Below, one piece after another: positions 18,357-27,522 of a stretch of 64,000 nucleotides of DNA; position 1 is the stretch's first letter; each line of letters opens with the position of its first letter. The notes beneath the pieces were generated by a model that saw nothing but the letters and a program-made list of their open reading frames with translations, ran no database searches and was not told the origin of the DNA. The position numbers and the translations under genes were made by a program. The stretch lies in assembly GCA_963816975.1 (NCBI GenBank), contig CAWFMD010000001.1, positions 271,722 to 335,721 of the forward strand, given 5' to 3'. Origin of the DNA: DASRIA01 sp963816975 (GTDB lineage Bacteria; Actinomycetota; Thermoleophilia; Solirubrobacterales; JBBDJG01).

Positions 18357-20069
18357 CTACGGCAGCCGGCCGACGGCAGCCGGCGAACGGCGGACGGCCG
18401 CCGGCGGGCGGCTCTCGCCCAGCGCCCGCAGCAGCGCATCGACCACGTCGGCGTCGAACTGAGTCCCCGCGTTGCGCTGCAGTTCATCGAGCGCCTCCTG
18501 CTCGGACAGCGCAGCCCTGTGCGGGCGCTCGCTGGTCATCGCCTCGAACGCGTCGGCCACCGCCAGGATGCGCGCCTCGAGCGGGATCGACTCATTCGAC
18601 AGGCCGAACGGGAAGCCCTCGCCGTCGACGCGCTCGTGGTGGGCGAGGACCCATTCGCCGATGTCGCCGAGCCGCGCGTTCGCGAGGATGCGCGCACCGA
18701 TCTCCGTGTGGCGACGGATCTCCTCCCACTCGGCCGCGTCGAGGGGGTCGGGCTTCTCGAGCAGGATGTTCGAGATCGCGATGTTGCCCACGTCGTGCAA
18801 CAGGCCGGCCAGCCGCACGCGCTCCACCGTCGTGGCGTGCAGCCCGATCGCGGTCGCGATCAGCTCGCAGTAGCGCGCAACGGTCTGCGAGTGCCGCGCG
18901 GTGCCGGTGGCGCGCGCGTCGAGCGCCTGCGCGAGCGCCAGCATCGTCGCGAGCTGCTCGTTGCGTCTCGAATTACGCCCGTTCGCCGGCGTCAGCACTC
19001 CGATCACGTCCCTGCTGTAGAGGACGGTGCGGTCGCGCCCCAGCTCCTTGGCTGCGTACAGGGCATCATCTGCCGCGCCCAGCAGGTCCTGGCGTGACTC
19101 GCCGTGGGTGGGGGAGCACGCGACGCCGAAGCTGATCGTGATCGCCACGTCATCGCCCTGGAACTCATCGCGGAGCGCGACGCGCAGCCGCTCGGCCAGC
19201 ATGAACGCCTGCTGCCCGTCCGCATCGGGAACGATCACCGCGAACTCCTCGCCGCCCAGCCGGGCAAGCGTGTCGATCCGGCGCTTCGCGTGCCCGAGCA
19301 CCGCGCTGGCGCGCGCCAGCGCGCGATCTCCCGTGTGGTGCCCGAAGAGGTCGTTGACCTGCTTGAAGCGGTCGAGGTCGCCGATCAGCAGGCAAATGGT
19401 GCGGTCGCCGCGCCGCGCGCGCTCCAGCTCCAGCTCGAACATCTCCTCGAAGCCGCGCCGGTTGAGCAGGCCGGTGAGCTGATCGGTGCGCGCCGCATCG
19501 GCGAGGTGCCGCACCATGCCGTCGACCTGGGCCTTGAGCATCGCGATCAGCAACCCTGATACGAGAAAGCCGCCCGCCGCCACCAGCCACAGCTCGAGTG
19601 CCTCTCCGGTGGGTTCGTCTGCCAGCGCGAGTGCCGTCCCATAGCCGGCCATCGCGAGCGCCAGCTGGGCGATCGCCGCGCGCCGGCCGAGGAAGTAGCA
19701 CGAGTAGAACACGATCCACAGATAGAAGAGCGCATGCGGCGCGGTCGGCTCGCCCCGGAACTGGATGGCGGCCGTGATCAGCAGGGTCCCCAGCGCCACG
19801 AGCCATGGGTAGGTTCCGGCAGAGAGGTGTGCGCGGCGCGCCATCACCCAGACGGCGACGACGAAGGTGGCGCAGATCGTCACCAGCATCCCGCGCACGT
19901 CGGCCTCGGGATGGGGCAGCACCGCGAACAAGGCCAGTGACAGCGAGGCGCCCGCCGCGAACAGCAGCGCGAGCGTGCGCCCCATCAGCGCCTGGCGCTC
20001 AGCGGCTCCTGTCGCGGGCGTGGTGCCCGCGCGCGTAGGCGGTGGCTCGACTCGAGCGAAGGAATCCAT
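18357..20069 (-). CDS. Membrane GGDEF and HD-GYP-type signalling protein
   Basis: This 570-residue protein combines a membrane sensor region of about six helices (30-185), a GGDEF domain with RLGGEEF and an RRID inhibitory site five residues upstream, and a C-terminal HD domain. The HD domain keeps HDVGN and HHERVDGEGFPFG, so the GYP of HD-GYP phosphodiesterases is GFP here and the usual HDxGK Lys is Asn. It may both make and break cyclic di-GMP, or one half may be regulatory. ATG 20069 is the start. It is convergent with uvrC. Confidence 0.85.
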   Translation of the reverse strand: MDSFARVEPPPTRAGTTPATGAAERQALMGRTLALLFAAGASLSLALFAVLPHPEADVRGMLVTICATFVVAVWVMARRAHLSAGTYPWLVALGTLLITAAIQFRGEPTAPHALFYLWIVFYSCYFLGRRAAIAQLALAMAGYGTALALADEPTGEALELWLVAAGGFLVSGLLIAMLKAQVDGMVRHLADAARTDQLTGLLNRRGFEEMFELELERARRGDRTICLLIGDLDRFKQVNDLFGHHTGDRALARASAVLGHAKRRIDTLARLGGEEFAVIVPDADGQQAFMLAERLRVALRDEFQGDDVAITISFGVACSPTHGESRQDLLGAADDALYAAKELGRDRTVLYSRDVIGVLTPANGRNSRRNEQLATMLALAQALDARATGTARHSQTVARYCELIATAIGLHATTVERVRLAGLLHDVGNIAISNILLEKPDPLDAAEWEEIRRHTEIGARILANARLGDIGEWVLAHHERVDGEGFPFGLSNESIPLEARILAVADAFEAMTSERPHRAALSEQEALDELQRNAGTQFDADVVDALLRALGESRPPAAVRRSPAAVGRLP

Positions 20070-20414
20070 TCCGAGGTGCGTCGCGGGTCGCCGTCCATGG
20101 CTCCCCGGCCGTTCCCTCCAAGTTAGATCAGCGACACGGCGCGGGCCAGTTTTTTTCCTGCTGAAACACTTAATCCAGACTTAACTGCCCACTTTCGCCG
20201 GTAAAAAGCTTCTGCGTTAGACTGCCGCTCCACTGGGCGCGAAACCCCCATGCCATGGGGAAAGCGCGGCAGTAAGGACGACGGAGGAGAAAGGGTTCTT
20301 GACTCGTGAGGGGCGGCTTCGATCAGGGCTGCTTCCGCATGTGGGGCGAGACTTGAGGGAGAGGTCATGGGAGAGGATGGGTTCTCCCCACGGATTAGAT
20401 AGGGACGGGCAGGA
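20070..20414. promoter_or_regulatory. AT-richer regulatory region upstream of the mce genes
   Basis: This 345-base gap contains no gene. It holds a direct repeat ACTTAA at 20168-20173 and 20179-20184 (11-base period), a -10-like TAGACT at 20218-20223, and a short hairpin (GGGAGA at 20369-20374 with TCTCCC at 20383-20388). It most likely carries the promoter and leader of the Mce operon; the operator role of the repeat is a guess. Confidence 0.35.
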
Positions 20415-21761
20415 ATGACGATCGCCAGGGCCGCGGCCATCGGATCGCTCATCGTGGCCATCTTGGTGGTCGGCGTCCTCATGTTCGGATCCGGCGGCGG
20501 GACCGAGTACACGATCCACCTCCAGAGCGCCAACCAGCTCGTGAAAGGCAACGAGGTGAAGGTCGGCGGCCTTGCAGTCGGTGAGATCACCGACATCAAG
20601 TTGTCCGACGACAACCAGGCCGACATCAAGGTCAGCATCAAGGATCAGGACTTCGCCCCGCTGCGCCAGGGAACAGAGGCCACCGTGCGCGTGACCTCCC
20701 TGCCCTCGGTCGCCAACCGCTACATCGCCGTGCATCCCGGGCCCAACAACGCGCCCGAGATCCCAGAGGGCGGCATCCTCGAGACCGACGAGACGACCAA
20801 CGCGGTCGACCTCGACCAGCTCTTCAACGCGCTCGATCCGAAGACCCGGACCGGGCTGCAGCAGACGCTTCAGGGATTGGCGGGCTGGTACGTCGGCCAG
20901 AGCGACAACCTCAACCAGACGTTCAAGTACCTCGGCCCGTCGATCGGGAACCTCACGCGCGTGATGCAGGAGCTGGGGCGCGACCAGGAGGCCTTCACCG
21001 ACTTCGTGGTGAACGGGGCGCGCGCGGTCAGCGCGATCGCGGAGCGCCGCGATGATCTTGCGGCGCTGGTCTCGAACGGCAACGCCTTCGCTCGTGCGAT
21101 CGCCGCCGAGAACGACTCGTTCGACCGTGCGCTCGCGGCATTCCCCGAAGTGCTGCAGGAGGGGAGCAAGACGTTCGTCAACCTGCGCGGCGCGCTCACC
21201 GAGCTGAACGAGCTGACGAACGTCTCCAAGCCGCTGACGAAGAGCCTCGCGCCGTACCTGCGCGATCTGTCGGGCCTGCTGCGGACGATGCGCCCGACCT
21301 TCAAGGACCTGCGTCTGCTCGTCAACAACCCGGGCCCGCACAATGACTCGCTCGACATCCTGCGGCGGATGCCAAGCCTCGAGCGGCTCGCGCGTCGCAG
21401 CACCAGGAACTCGGTCGCGGCGCTCAAGAGCAGCCAGGACGAGGTCGAGTTCCTGCGACCGTACGCGCCCGACATCTCGGCGTGGCTCACGCACTTCGCC
21501 CAGGTGCCGGCCTACTACGACGCGAACGGGCACTACGCGCGCGTGCTGCCGATCTTCAACGGCTTCGCCTACGACCCGAGCTCCAACCAGATCAACTCGC
21601 TCAGCCCCGCCGAGCGCAAGACGGCGCAGCTGCGCGGCGGCAACCGGTTCTGCCCCGGAGCGGCCACCCAGCCCGCGCCCGACGGGTCGAGCCCGTTCAC
21701 CGACGACGGCAAGCTCAACGCCGACGATTGCGACCCGAGCCAGAGGCCGGTGGGGCCGTGA
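20415..21761 (+). CDS. Mce/MlaD family lipid-transport protein 1
   Basis: This is the first of six consecutive Mce proteins. Residues 8-25 form a membrane anchor, residues about 30-110 a MlaD/Mce domain with LVKGNEVKVGGLAVGEI, and the rest is a long helical region that in known Mce complexes forms a tunnel for lipids across the envelope. The C-terminal 60 residues are polar with two Cys. The product is 448 residues, in the normal range. It starts at ATG 20415 after an AGGGA sequence. A substrate such as a sterol, fatty acid or phospholipid cannot be inferred. Confidence 0.9.
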   Translation: MTIARAAAIGSLIVAILVVGVLMFGSGGGTEYTIHLQSANQLVKGNEVKVGGLAVGEITDIKLSDDNQADIKVSIKDQDFAPLRQGTEATVRVTSLPSVANRYIAVHPGPNNAPEIPEGGILETDETTNAVDLDQLFNALDPKTRTGLQQTLQGLAGWYVGQSDNLNQTFKYLGPSIGNLTRVMQELGRDQEAFTDFVVNGARAVSAIAERRDDLAALVSNGNAFARAIAAENDSFDRALAAFPEVLQEGSKTFVNLRGALTELNELTNVSKPLTKSLAPYLRDLSGLLRTMRPTFKDLRLLVNNPGPHNDSLDILRRMPSLERLARRSTRNSVAALKSSQDEVEFLRPYAPDISAWLTHFAQVPAYYDANGHYARVLPIFNGFAYDPSSNQINSLSPAERKTAQLRGGNRFCPGAATQPAPDGSSPFTDDGKLNADDCDPSQRPVGP

Positions 21762-21768
21762 GGACACC

Positions 21769-23256
21769 TTGAGGCAGCGTTTGATCATCGCGCTGGCCGT
21801 CCTGGGCATGCTGGTCGCGCTCGTGGTCGGCGTCGGCGCGGGTGGCGACGGCGGCGGCGAGTACCGGGTCCGCGCCATCTTCGACAACGCGGCGTTCGCG
21901 ATTCCCGGGGAGGACGTGGTGATTGCCGGCGCCAAGGTCGGGACCGTCGACGACCTCGAGGTGACCGCCGACAAGCGCGCCGCGGTCGTGCTGAAGATCG
22001 AGGATGCCGGGTTCCAGGACTTCCGCCGCGACGCCGAGTGCCAGATCCGGCTGCAGTCGGTGATCGGCGAGAAGCTCGTCTCCTGCGTCCCCACCCAGCC
22101 GCGGCCCGAGGGCGATCCGCCGCCGGCGCCGCTGCGCAAGATCCCCGACGGCCAGGACGGTGCCGGCCAGTACCTGTTGCCCGTGTCCAACACGGTCACG
22201 CCGGTCGGCGAGGACCTGATCCGCAGCGTCATGCGCCGCCCCTACCGCGAGCGCTTCGCGATCATCCTGAACGAGTTCGGCGCGGGCCTCGCGGGGCGCG
22301 GCAAGGAACTGCGGTCGGTGATCCGCAAGGCCGACCCGGCGCTGCGCGAGCTGGACAAGGTGCTCGCCATCCTCGCGCGCCAGAACAAGCTGCTGGCGGA
22401 GGGCGCGCGCTCGGGGGACCGCGTGCTGGCCGAATGGGCCAAGGAGCGGAAGTCGGTCGCGAACGCGATCGTGAAGGGCAACATCGCGGCCCAGGCGACG
22501 GCCGAGCGGCGCGCGGACCTCGAGCGCAACTTCGAGCTGTTCCCGAAATTCATCAAGCAGCTGACACCCACGATGGCGGCGCTCTACCGCATGACCTCGG
22601 AGATGACCCCCGTCGCCGCGGACCTGAACGCGACCGGCACCGACGTGAGCCGCACGCTCAAGGCGCTCGCTCCGTTCTCGCGGGCGGGCATCCCCGCCCT
22701 GCAGACGCTGGGCCAGACCGCGGACGTCGGCACGCAGGCGCTCGAGGTCGCCCGCCCCACGATCGAGCTGCTGGGCAACTTCACCGACGACGCGGTCAGT
22801 CTCTCTACGAATCTGGCAAAGCTGCTCACCAGCCTGCGTGATGAGAACGGCATCAAGAACCTGATGGACCTGATCTACAACGTGACGCTCTCGACCAACG
22901 GGTACGACGCGCTCGGCCACTACCTGCGCACGACGCTGCTGGCGGGCTGCAACTCCGAGGCGACGGTCGTGAACCCGGCCTGTACCGCGAACTTCATCAA
23001 GGGCGCCAGCGGCGCGAGCGCTTCCAGGCGCGCGCCCAAGCCGCGCACGGCGCTCGAGAAGATCCTGGCCGGCGAGGATCCGGCCAAGGTGGTGCGCGGT
23101 TACCAGCGCCAGCAGCGCGTCGAGCAGCGGCGTGAGGTCCAGCCCGCGCCGGCCGCGGACAAGCCCAAGGAGCAGCCCGCGGCGCAGAAACCGGCCGAGG
23201 CTCCCGCCGATCCCGACGAGGCCGTGCTCGACTACCTGCTCGGGGGCGCAAAGTGA
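21769..23256 (+). CDS. Mce/MlaD family lipid-transport protein 2
   Basis: The start is TTG 21769, seven bases after the previous stop and preceded by GAGG, giving 495 residues. An N-terminal helix (about 3-22) is followed by a Mce domain with IPGEDVVIAGAKVGTV, a helical tunnel-forming region, and a Lys/Ala/Pro/Glu-rich C-terminal tail (about 420-480). It overlaps the next gene by four bases (GTGA), so the two are co-translated. Its role is inferred to be one subunit of a hetero-hexameric Mce tube. Confidence 0.9.
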   Translation: MRQRLIIALAVLGMLVALVVGVGAGGDGGGEYRVRAIFDNAAFAIPGEDVVIAGAKVGTVDDLEVTADKRAAVVLKIEDAGFQDFRRDAECQIRLQSVIGEKLVSCVPTQPRPEGDPPPAPLRKIPDGQDGAGQYLLPVSNTVTPVGEDLIRSVMRRPYRERFAIILNEFGAGLAGRGKELRSVIRKADPALRELDKVLAILARQNKLLAEGARSGDRVLAEWAKERKSVANAIVKGNIAAQATAERRADLERNFELFPKFIKQLTPTMAALYRMTSEMTPVAADLNATGTDVSRTLKALAPFSRAGIPALQTLGQTADVGTQALEVARPTIELLGNFTDDAVSLSTNLAKLLTSLRDENGIKNLMDLIYNVTLSTNGYDALGHYLRTTLLAGCNSEATVVNPACTANFIKGASGASASRRAPKPRTALEKILAGEDPAKVVRGYQRQQRVEQRREVQPAPAADKPKEQPAAQKPAEAPADPDEAVLDYLLGGAK

Positions 23257-24710
23257 CGCGGCGGCGGGGCGCGACCGCGATCGCATCGAACCCCGTGCTG
23301 GTCGGGGTCGCGACGACACTCGTGATCGTGGTCGCGGTGTTCCTCGCCTACAACGCCAACCAGGGACTGCCGTGGGTGCCGACCTACCGGCTGACCGCCG
23401 AGGTGCCGGTCGCAAGCAGCCTCGTGAAGGGCAACGAGGTGCGCATCGGCGGCCTGCGCGTCGGCGTCGTGGACAAGATCACGCCGGTGCAGGCCGACAA
23501 CGGCTCGGTGATGGCGACGCTCGACCTGAAGCTCGAGACGCGGATCAAGCCGCTGCCGGCGGACTCGACGATCATGATCCGGCCACGCTCCGCGCTCGGT
23601 CTGAAGTACATCGAGCTCACGAAGGGCGACTCGGCCCGGGGGTTCCCGGAGGGTGGCACGATCCCGTTGGAGAACGCGACGGCCAAGCCCGTCGAGTTCG
23701 ATGAGTTCTTCAATATGTGGGACGAGCCCACGCGGATCGGCAATCAGCAGAACCTGCGCGGGTTCGGCGATGCCTTCGCCGGCCGTGGCGCGGACCTCAA
23801 CCGCGCGATCGAGCAGTTGGTGCCGCTCCTGCAGAACGCCGTGCCGGTGCTCACCAACATCGCATCGCCGCAGACCAACTTCCGCCGTTTTTTCGCCTCG
23901 CAGGCGCGGGCCGCGATCATCACCGAGCCGGTGGCGGTGCAGCTCGGCGAGCTGTGGGTCAACCTCAGCCTCACGCTCGCCGCGTTCGCCGACGTCGCCC
24001 GCCCGTTCCTGCAGGACACGATCACCAAGGGCCCGAGCGGCCAGGAGACCTTCATCGCGCAGGCGCCGCGGCTGCGCCCGTTCTTCCGCGCGACCGGGGA
24101 CTTCTTCGCGGAGCTGCAGCCCGGCACGCGCGCTTTGCGACCGCGGGCCGACGAGCTCGCGAACGCCTTCGAGCAGGGCGTCAAGGGCCTCGAGGGCTCG
24201 CCGGGGCTGAACCGCCGCCTGAGCACCTTCCTGGGGGACCTCGAGGACTTCGCCAGGGACCCGATCGTGCCGATCGGCTTCAGGGACCTGGTCCAGACCG
24301 TGCAGGCCTTGGATCCGCTGATCAGCCACATCACGCCGGCCCAGACGGTCTGCAACTACGCGTCGCTGTTCTTCCGCAACGCGGCCAGCATCCTGAGCGA
24401 CGGTGACGGGAACGGAACCTGGCTGCGATTCATGGTGATCACCACTCCTGTCGGTCCCGACGGCGGGCCCGCCCCGAACGGGGAAGGCGGCCCGGCCGCG
24501 GCCCCGGCGAACGGCGGCGGGCGCCTGATCACGGGCTTCGACCCCAACTACCTCCACGTGAACGCATATCCGAACACGGCAGCGCCCGGCCAGACCCGTG
24601 AGTGCGAGGCGGGCAACGAGTCCTACGCGCGCAACAAGCAGGCGATCGGGAACGTCCCCGGCAACCAGGGCACGGAGACCGACGAACAGGGCGAGGAGGT
24701 GGCGCCGTAG
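23253..24710 (+). CDS. Mce/MlaD family lipid-transport protein 3
   Basis: This 485-residue Mce protein starts at GTG 23253 inside the previous stop. A membrane helix at about 13-32 precedes the Mce domain (SLVKGNEVRIGGLRVGVV) and a long helical domain. A Gly/Pro/Asn-rich linker near residue 400-430 leads to a short polar tail. The LVKGNEV motif is nearly identical to that of protein 1, which suggests these two are the closest paralogues in the set. Confidence 0.9.
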   Translation: MTRRRGATAIASNPVLVGVATTLVIVVAVFLAYNANQGLPWVPTYRLTAEVPVASSLVKGNEVRIGGLRVGVVDKITPVQADNGSVMATLDLKLETRIKPLPADSTIMIRPRSALGLKYIELTKGDSARGFPEGGTIPLENATAKPVEFDEFFNMWDEPTRIGNQQNLRGFGDAFAGRGADLNRAIEQLVPLLQNAVPVLTNIASPQTNFRRFFASQARAAIITEPVAVQLGELWVNLSLTLAAFADVARPFLQDTITKGPSGQETFIAQAPRLRPFFRATGDFFAELQPGTRALRPRADELANAFEQGVKGLEGSPGLNRRLSTFLGDLEDFARDPIVPIGFRDLVQTVQALDPLISHITPAQTVCNYASLFFRNAASILSDGDGNGTWLRFMVITTPVGPDGGPAPNGEGGPAAAPANGGGRLITGFDPNYLHVNAYPNTAAPGQTRECEAGNESYARNKQAIGNVPGNQGTETDEQGEEVAP

Positions 24711-24712
24711 CG

Positions 24713-26206
24713 ATGGCGAGCGCCGGCAAGACAGTCATGCCGCGACGCCTCAGCGGGCGCATCAACCCGGTGCGCGCCGGTGCGATCGCGCTGCTGATCA
24801 TCATGATCGCGACCTGGCTCGCGTTCACCAAGTCGCTGCCGTGGCGCGACCCGTTCCAGTTCCACGCGGTCTTCGAGACCTCGAACGACCTGCGCCTGGA
24901 CTCGCCGGTGCGCATCGCCGGGGTGAACATCGGCAAGGTCGTGAAGACCGACCGCAAGAGCGGCTCCGACACCGTCAAGGTCACGATGGAGGTCGACGAG
25001 GCCGGCCTGCCGATCCATGAGGACGCGACGGCAAAGATCCGTTCGCGGATCTTCCTGGAGGGCAACTTCTTCGTGGACCTGTCGCCCGGCACTCCGAGCG
25101 CGGACACGATTGGCGACGGCGACACGATCCCCATCACGCAGACTTCGACGCCCGTGCAGCTCGACCAGGTGCTGACCGCACTGCAGACCAACGACCGGGA
25201 GTCCCTCCAGGACCTGCTGATCGGGCTCGGCGACGGGCTCACGCGCAAGCCCAGCGCGGCCGACGACGCAGACCAGGATCCCTCCGTCCGGGGCGAGTCC
25301 GCGGCCCAGTCGCTGAACGACAGCCTCACGTCGGCGCCCGCCTCGCTGAGGGGTTCGGCGGACGTCAACAAGGCGCTGCTCGGCACCGAGCCGCATGACC
25401 TCTCCAAGCTGATCGCGGGTCTCGCCAAGGTGACGACCGCACTCGCCACCAACGAGGAGCAGCTGAAGGACTTCATCACCAACTTCAACCGTTTCTTCGC
25501 GGTGTTCGCGCGAGAGCAGGCGAGCCTCACCGAGTCGATCGGGCTGCTGGGGCCGGCGCTCGAATCGGCGCGGCGCTCGCTCATCAGCCTCAACGCCGCG
25601 GTGCCCCAGATCGAGGGCTTCGCCCGGGACCTGATCCCGGGGGTGAAGGAGACCCCGGCCACGATCACCGCGTTCACGCCGTGGATCTCGCAGGGGCGCG
25701 AGCTGTTCTCCGAGCCCGAGCTGGGCACGCTGATCGGTGACCTGCAGCCGGCGATGGAAGCCTTCGCAAGTGTCGTGAACGACTCGTTCGACCTGTTCGA
25801 GCAGACCAATCTCACGAGCCGCTGCTTCAACGAGGTGATCCTGCCCACGGGCGACACGGTGATTCAGGACGGCACCAACACGACCGGCTCCTCGGTGTTC
25901 AAGGAGTTCTGGTACACGATGGTCGCGTTCGCCAGTGATGCCCAGGGCTTCGACGGCAACGGCTCCTACACCCGCACCGCGACCGGCGGTGGCGACATCC
26001 TGATTCGCACGGGCAAGCTGGCCGACCGCCCGAAGAACCGCGACATCCTGTACGGACACGCGCTCAACCCGCCGCTCGGTACGCGCCCGAAGCGGCCGTC
26101 GAGCAAGCCGCCGTACAAGACCAGCGTCGACTGCTACAAGAACGCGAAGCCCGACCTCAACGGGCCCGCGGCGGCTGCCGGACCACCGGACCGGGTGGGC
26201 AAGTGA
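24713..26206 (+). CDS. Mce/MlaD family lipid-transport protein 4
   Basis: The start is taken as ATG 24713, two bases after the previous stop; AGGAGGT is present but rather far upstream, and an ATG at 24737 is an alternative. The 497-residue product has a membrane helix (about 23-41), a Mce domain with LRLDSPVRIAGVNIGKVV, an insertion around 180-225 that is polar, and the usual helical region. Its stop overlaps the next start in a GTGA. It is part of the same lipid-transport tube as its neighbours by inference. Confidence 0.88.
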   Translation: MASAGKTVMPRRLSGRINPVRAGAIALLIIMIATWLAFTKSLPWRDPFQFHAVFETSNDLRLDSPVRIAGVNIGKVVKTDRKSGSDTVKVTMEVDEAGLPIHEDATAKIRSRIFLEGNFFVDLSPGTPSADTIGDGDTIPITQTSTPVQLDQVLTALQTNDRESLQDLLIGLGDGLTRKPSAADDADQDPSVRGESAAQSLNDSLTSAPASLRGSADVNKALLGTEPHDLSKLIAGLAKVTTALATNEEQLKDFITNFNRFFAVFAREQASLTESIGLLGPALESARRSLISLNAAVPQIEGFARDLIPGVKETPATITAFTPWISQGRELFSEPELGTLIGDLQPAMEAFASVVNDSFDLFEQTNLTSRCFNEVILPTGDTVIQDGTNTTGSSVFKEFWYTMVAFASDAQGFDGNGSYTRTATGGGDILIRTGKLADRPKNRDILYGHALNPPLGTRPKRPSSKPPYKTSVDCYKNAKPDLNGPAAAAGPPDRVGK

Positions 26207-27519
26207 GACTCGCGATCCAGAAGAACCTTCGCGAGTTCATCGCCGTGATCGTGATGGTCTTGCTCGCGCTGTTCGTCGGCGGCTACATCCTCTCCAACCA
26301 GCGGTTCTACCTGCCGGCCTGGGTGCCGGTGCTGGGCACCGACTTCTTCGAGCTGAAGGCGGAGTTCTCCACCGCCCAGTCCGTCACCCCCGGCCAGGGG
26401 CAGACCGTCCAGATTGCAGGCATCTCGGTCGGCGAGATCAAGAAGGTGGACCTGAAGGACGGCCGCGCGATCGTCACGCTGCTGATCCGCGACAAGTACA
26501 AGGACATGCTCAAGCAGGACGCGACGATGCTCCTGCGGCCGAAGACCGGGCTCAAGGACATGGTGATCGAGATGGATCCCGGGACCCAGACGCTGCCCGC
26601 CGTGAAGGAGGGCTTCACCGTCCCCGTCGCTCAGACCGAACCGGACGTCAACCTCGACGAGATCCTCGCCAACCTCGATCGCGACACGCGCGACTACCTG
26701 CGGCTGCTGCTGGCCGGCGGGGGCGAGGCCCTGAAGGACAACGGCCGTAGCTTTGCGAACTCCTTCCGCCGCTTCGAGCCGCTCAGCAAGACCACCGCCG
26801 AGCTCACCGGCGAGCTCCGCAAGCGGCGCGGGAACCTCGCACGGCTGATCCACAACCTCCAGCTGCTGGTCACGGAGGTCGGCACGAAGGACAAGGAGTT
26901 GTCCGAGCTGGTCGTATCCCAGAACGCAGTGTTCGAGGCATTCGCCAACCAGGACGCCAACCTGCGCGAGTTCCTGCGCGAGCTGCCGGACGCGCTGCGG
27001 ACCACGAACAAGGCGCTGACCCAGTCGAACAAGCTGACCGATCAGCTCGGCCCCGCGCTCGCGCAGCTGCGACCGGGCGCCCGGGCGCTCGCTCCCGCCC
27101 AGCGTGCACAGCGGCCGTTCGCACGCCAGACGATCCCGCCGATCAAGAACCAGATCCGGCCGTTCGCGCGTGCTGCACAGCCCACCGTCAAGGAGCTGAA
27201 GCCGGCGCTGCAGGACTTCGCGAAGGTCACGCCCAAGCTGGCAACCACGTTCGACGTCCTCAACGACGTGCTGAATGCGCTGACCTACAACCCCAAGGGC
27301 TCAGCCCAGGAGGGCTATCTGTTCTGGGCTTACTGGCTGAACCACATCGGCGCGTCCATCTACACGACCCAGGATGCGCACGGCCTGATCAGGCGGGGCA
27401 TCATCTTCACGGACTGCATCGCGCTCGGAGCGCTCGAGGCAACCCGCACGCTGGACGCCCAGCTGGGCACGCTGATCGATCTCTCGAACTTCGCCACGAA
27501 GCAGGAGGCCTGCGGGTAG
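26203..27519 (+). CDS. Mce/MlaD family lipid-transport protein 5
   Basis: This 438-residue Mce protein begins at GTG 26203 in a GTGA overlap. It has a membrane helix (about 12-30), a Mce domain with QTVQIAGISVGEIKKVDL, and a helical region with a Pro/Arg-rich segment around 295-330. The C-terminus ends with a Cys-Gly after a region containing another Cys. It is three bases upstream of the sixth Mce gene. Confidence 0.9.
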   Translation: MRLAIQKNLREFIAVIVMVLLALFVGGYILSNQRFYLPAWVPVLGTDFFELKAEFSTAQSVTPGQGQTVQIAGISVGEIKKVDLKDGRAIVTLLIRDKYKDMLKQDATMLLRPKTGLKDMVIEMDPGTQTLPAVKEGFTVPVAQTEPDVNLDEILANLDRDTRDYLRLLLAGGGEALKDNGRSFANSFRRFEPLSKTTAELTGELRKRRGNLARLIHNLQLLVTEVGTKDKELSELVVSQNAVFEAFANQDANLREFLRELPDALRTTNKALTQSNKLTDQLGPALAQLRPGARALAPAQRAQRPFARQTIPPIKNQIRPFARAAQPTVKELKPALQDFAKVTPKLATTFDVLNDVLNALTYNPKGSAQEGYLFWAYWLNHIGASIYTTQDAHGLIRRGIIFTDCIALGALEATRTLDAQLGTLIDLSNFATKQEACG

Positions 27520-27522
27520 CCC

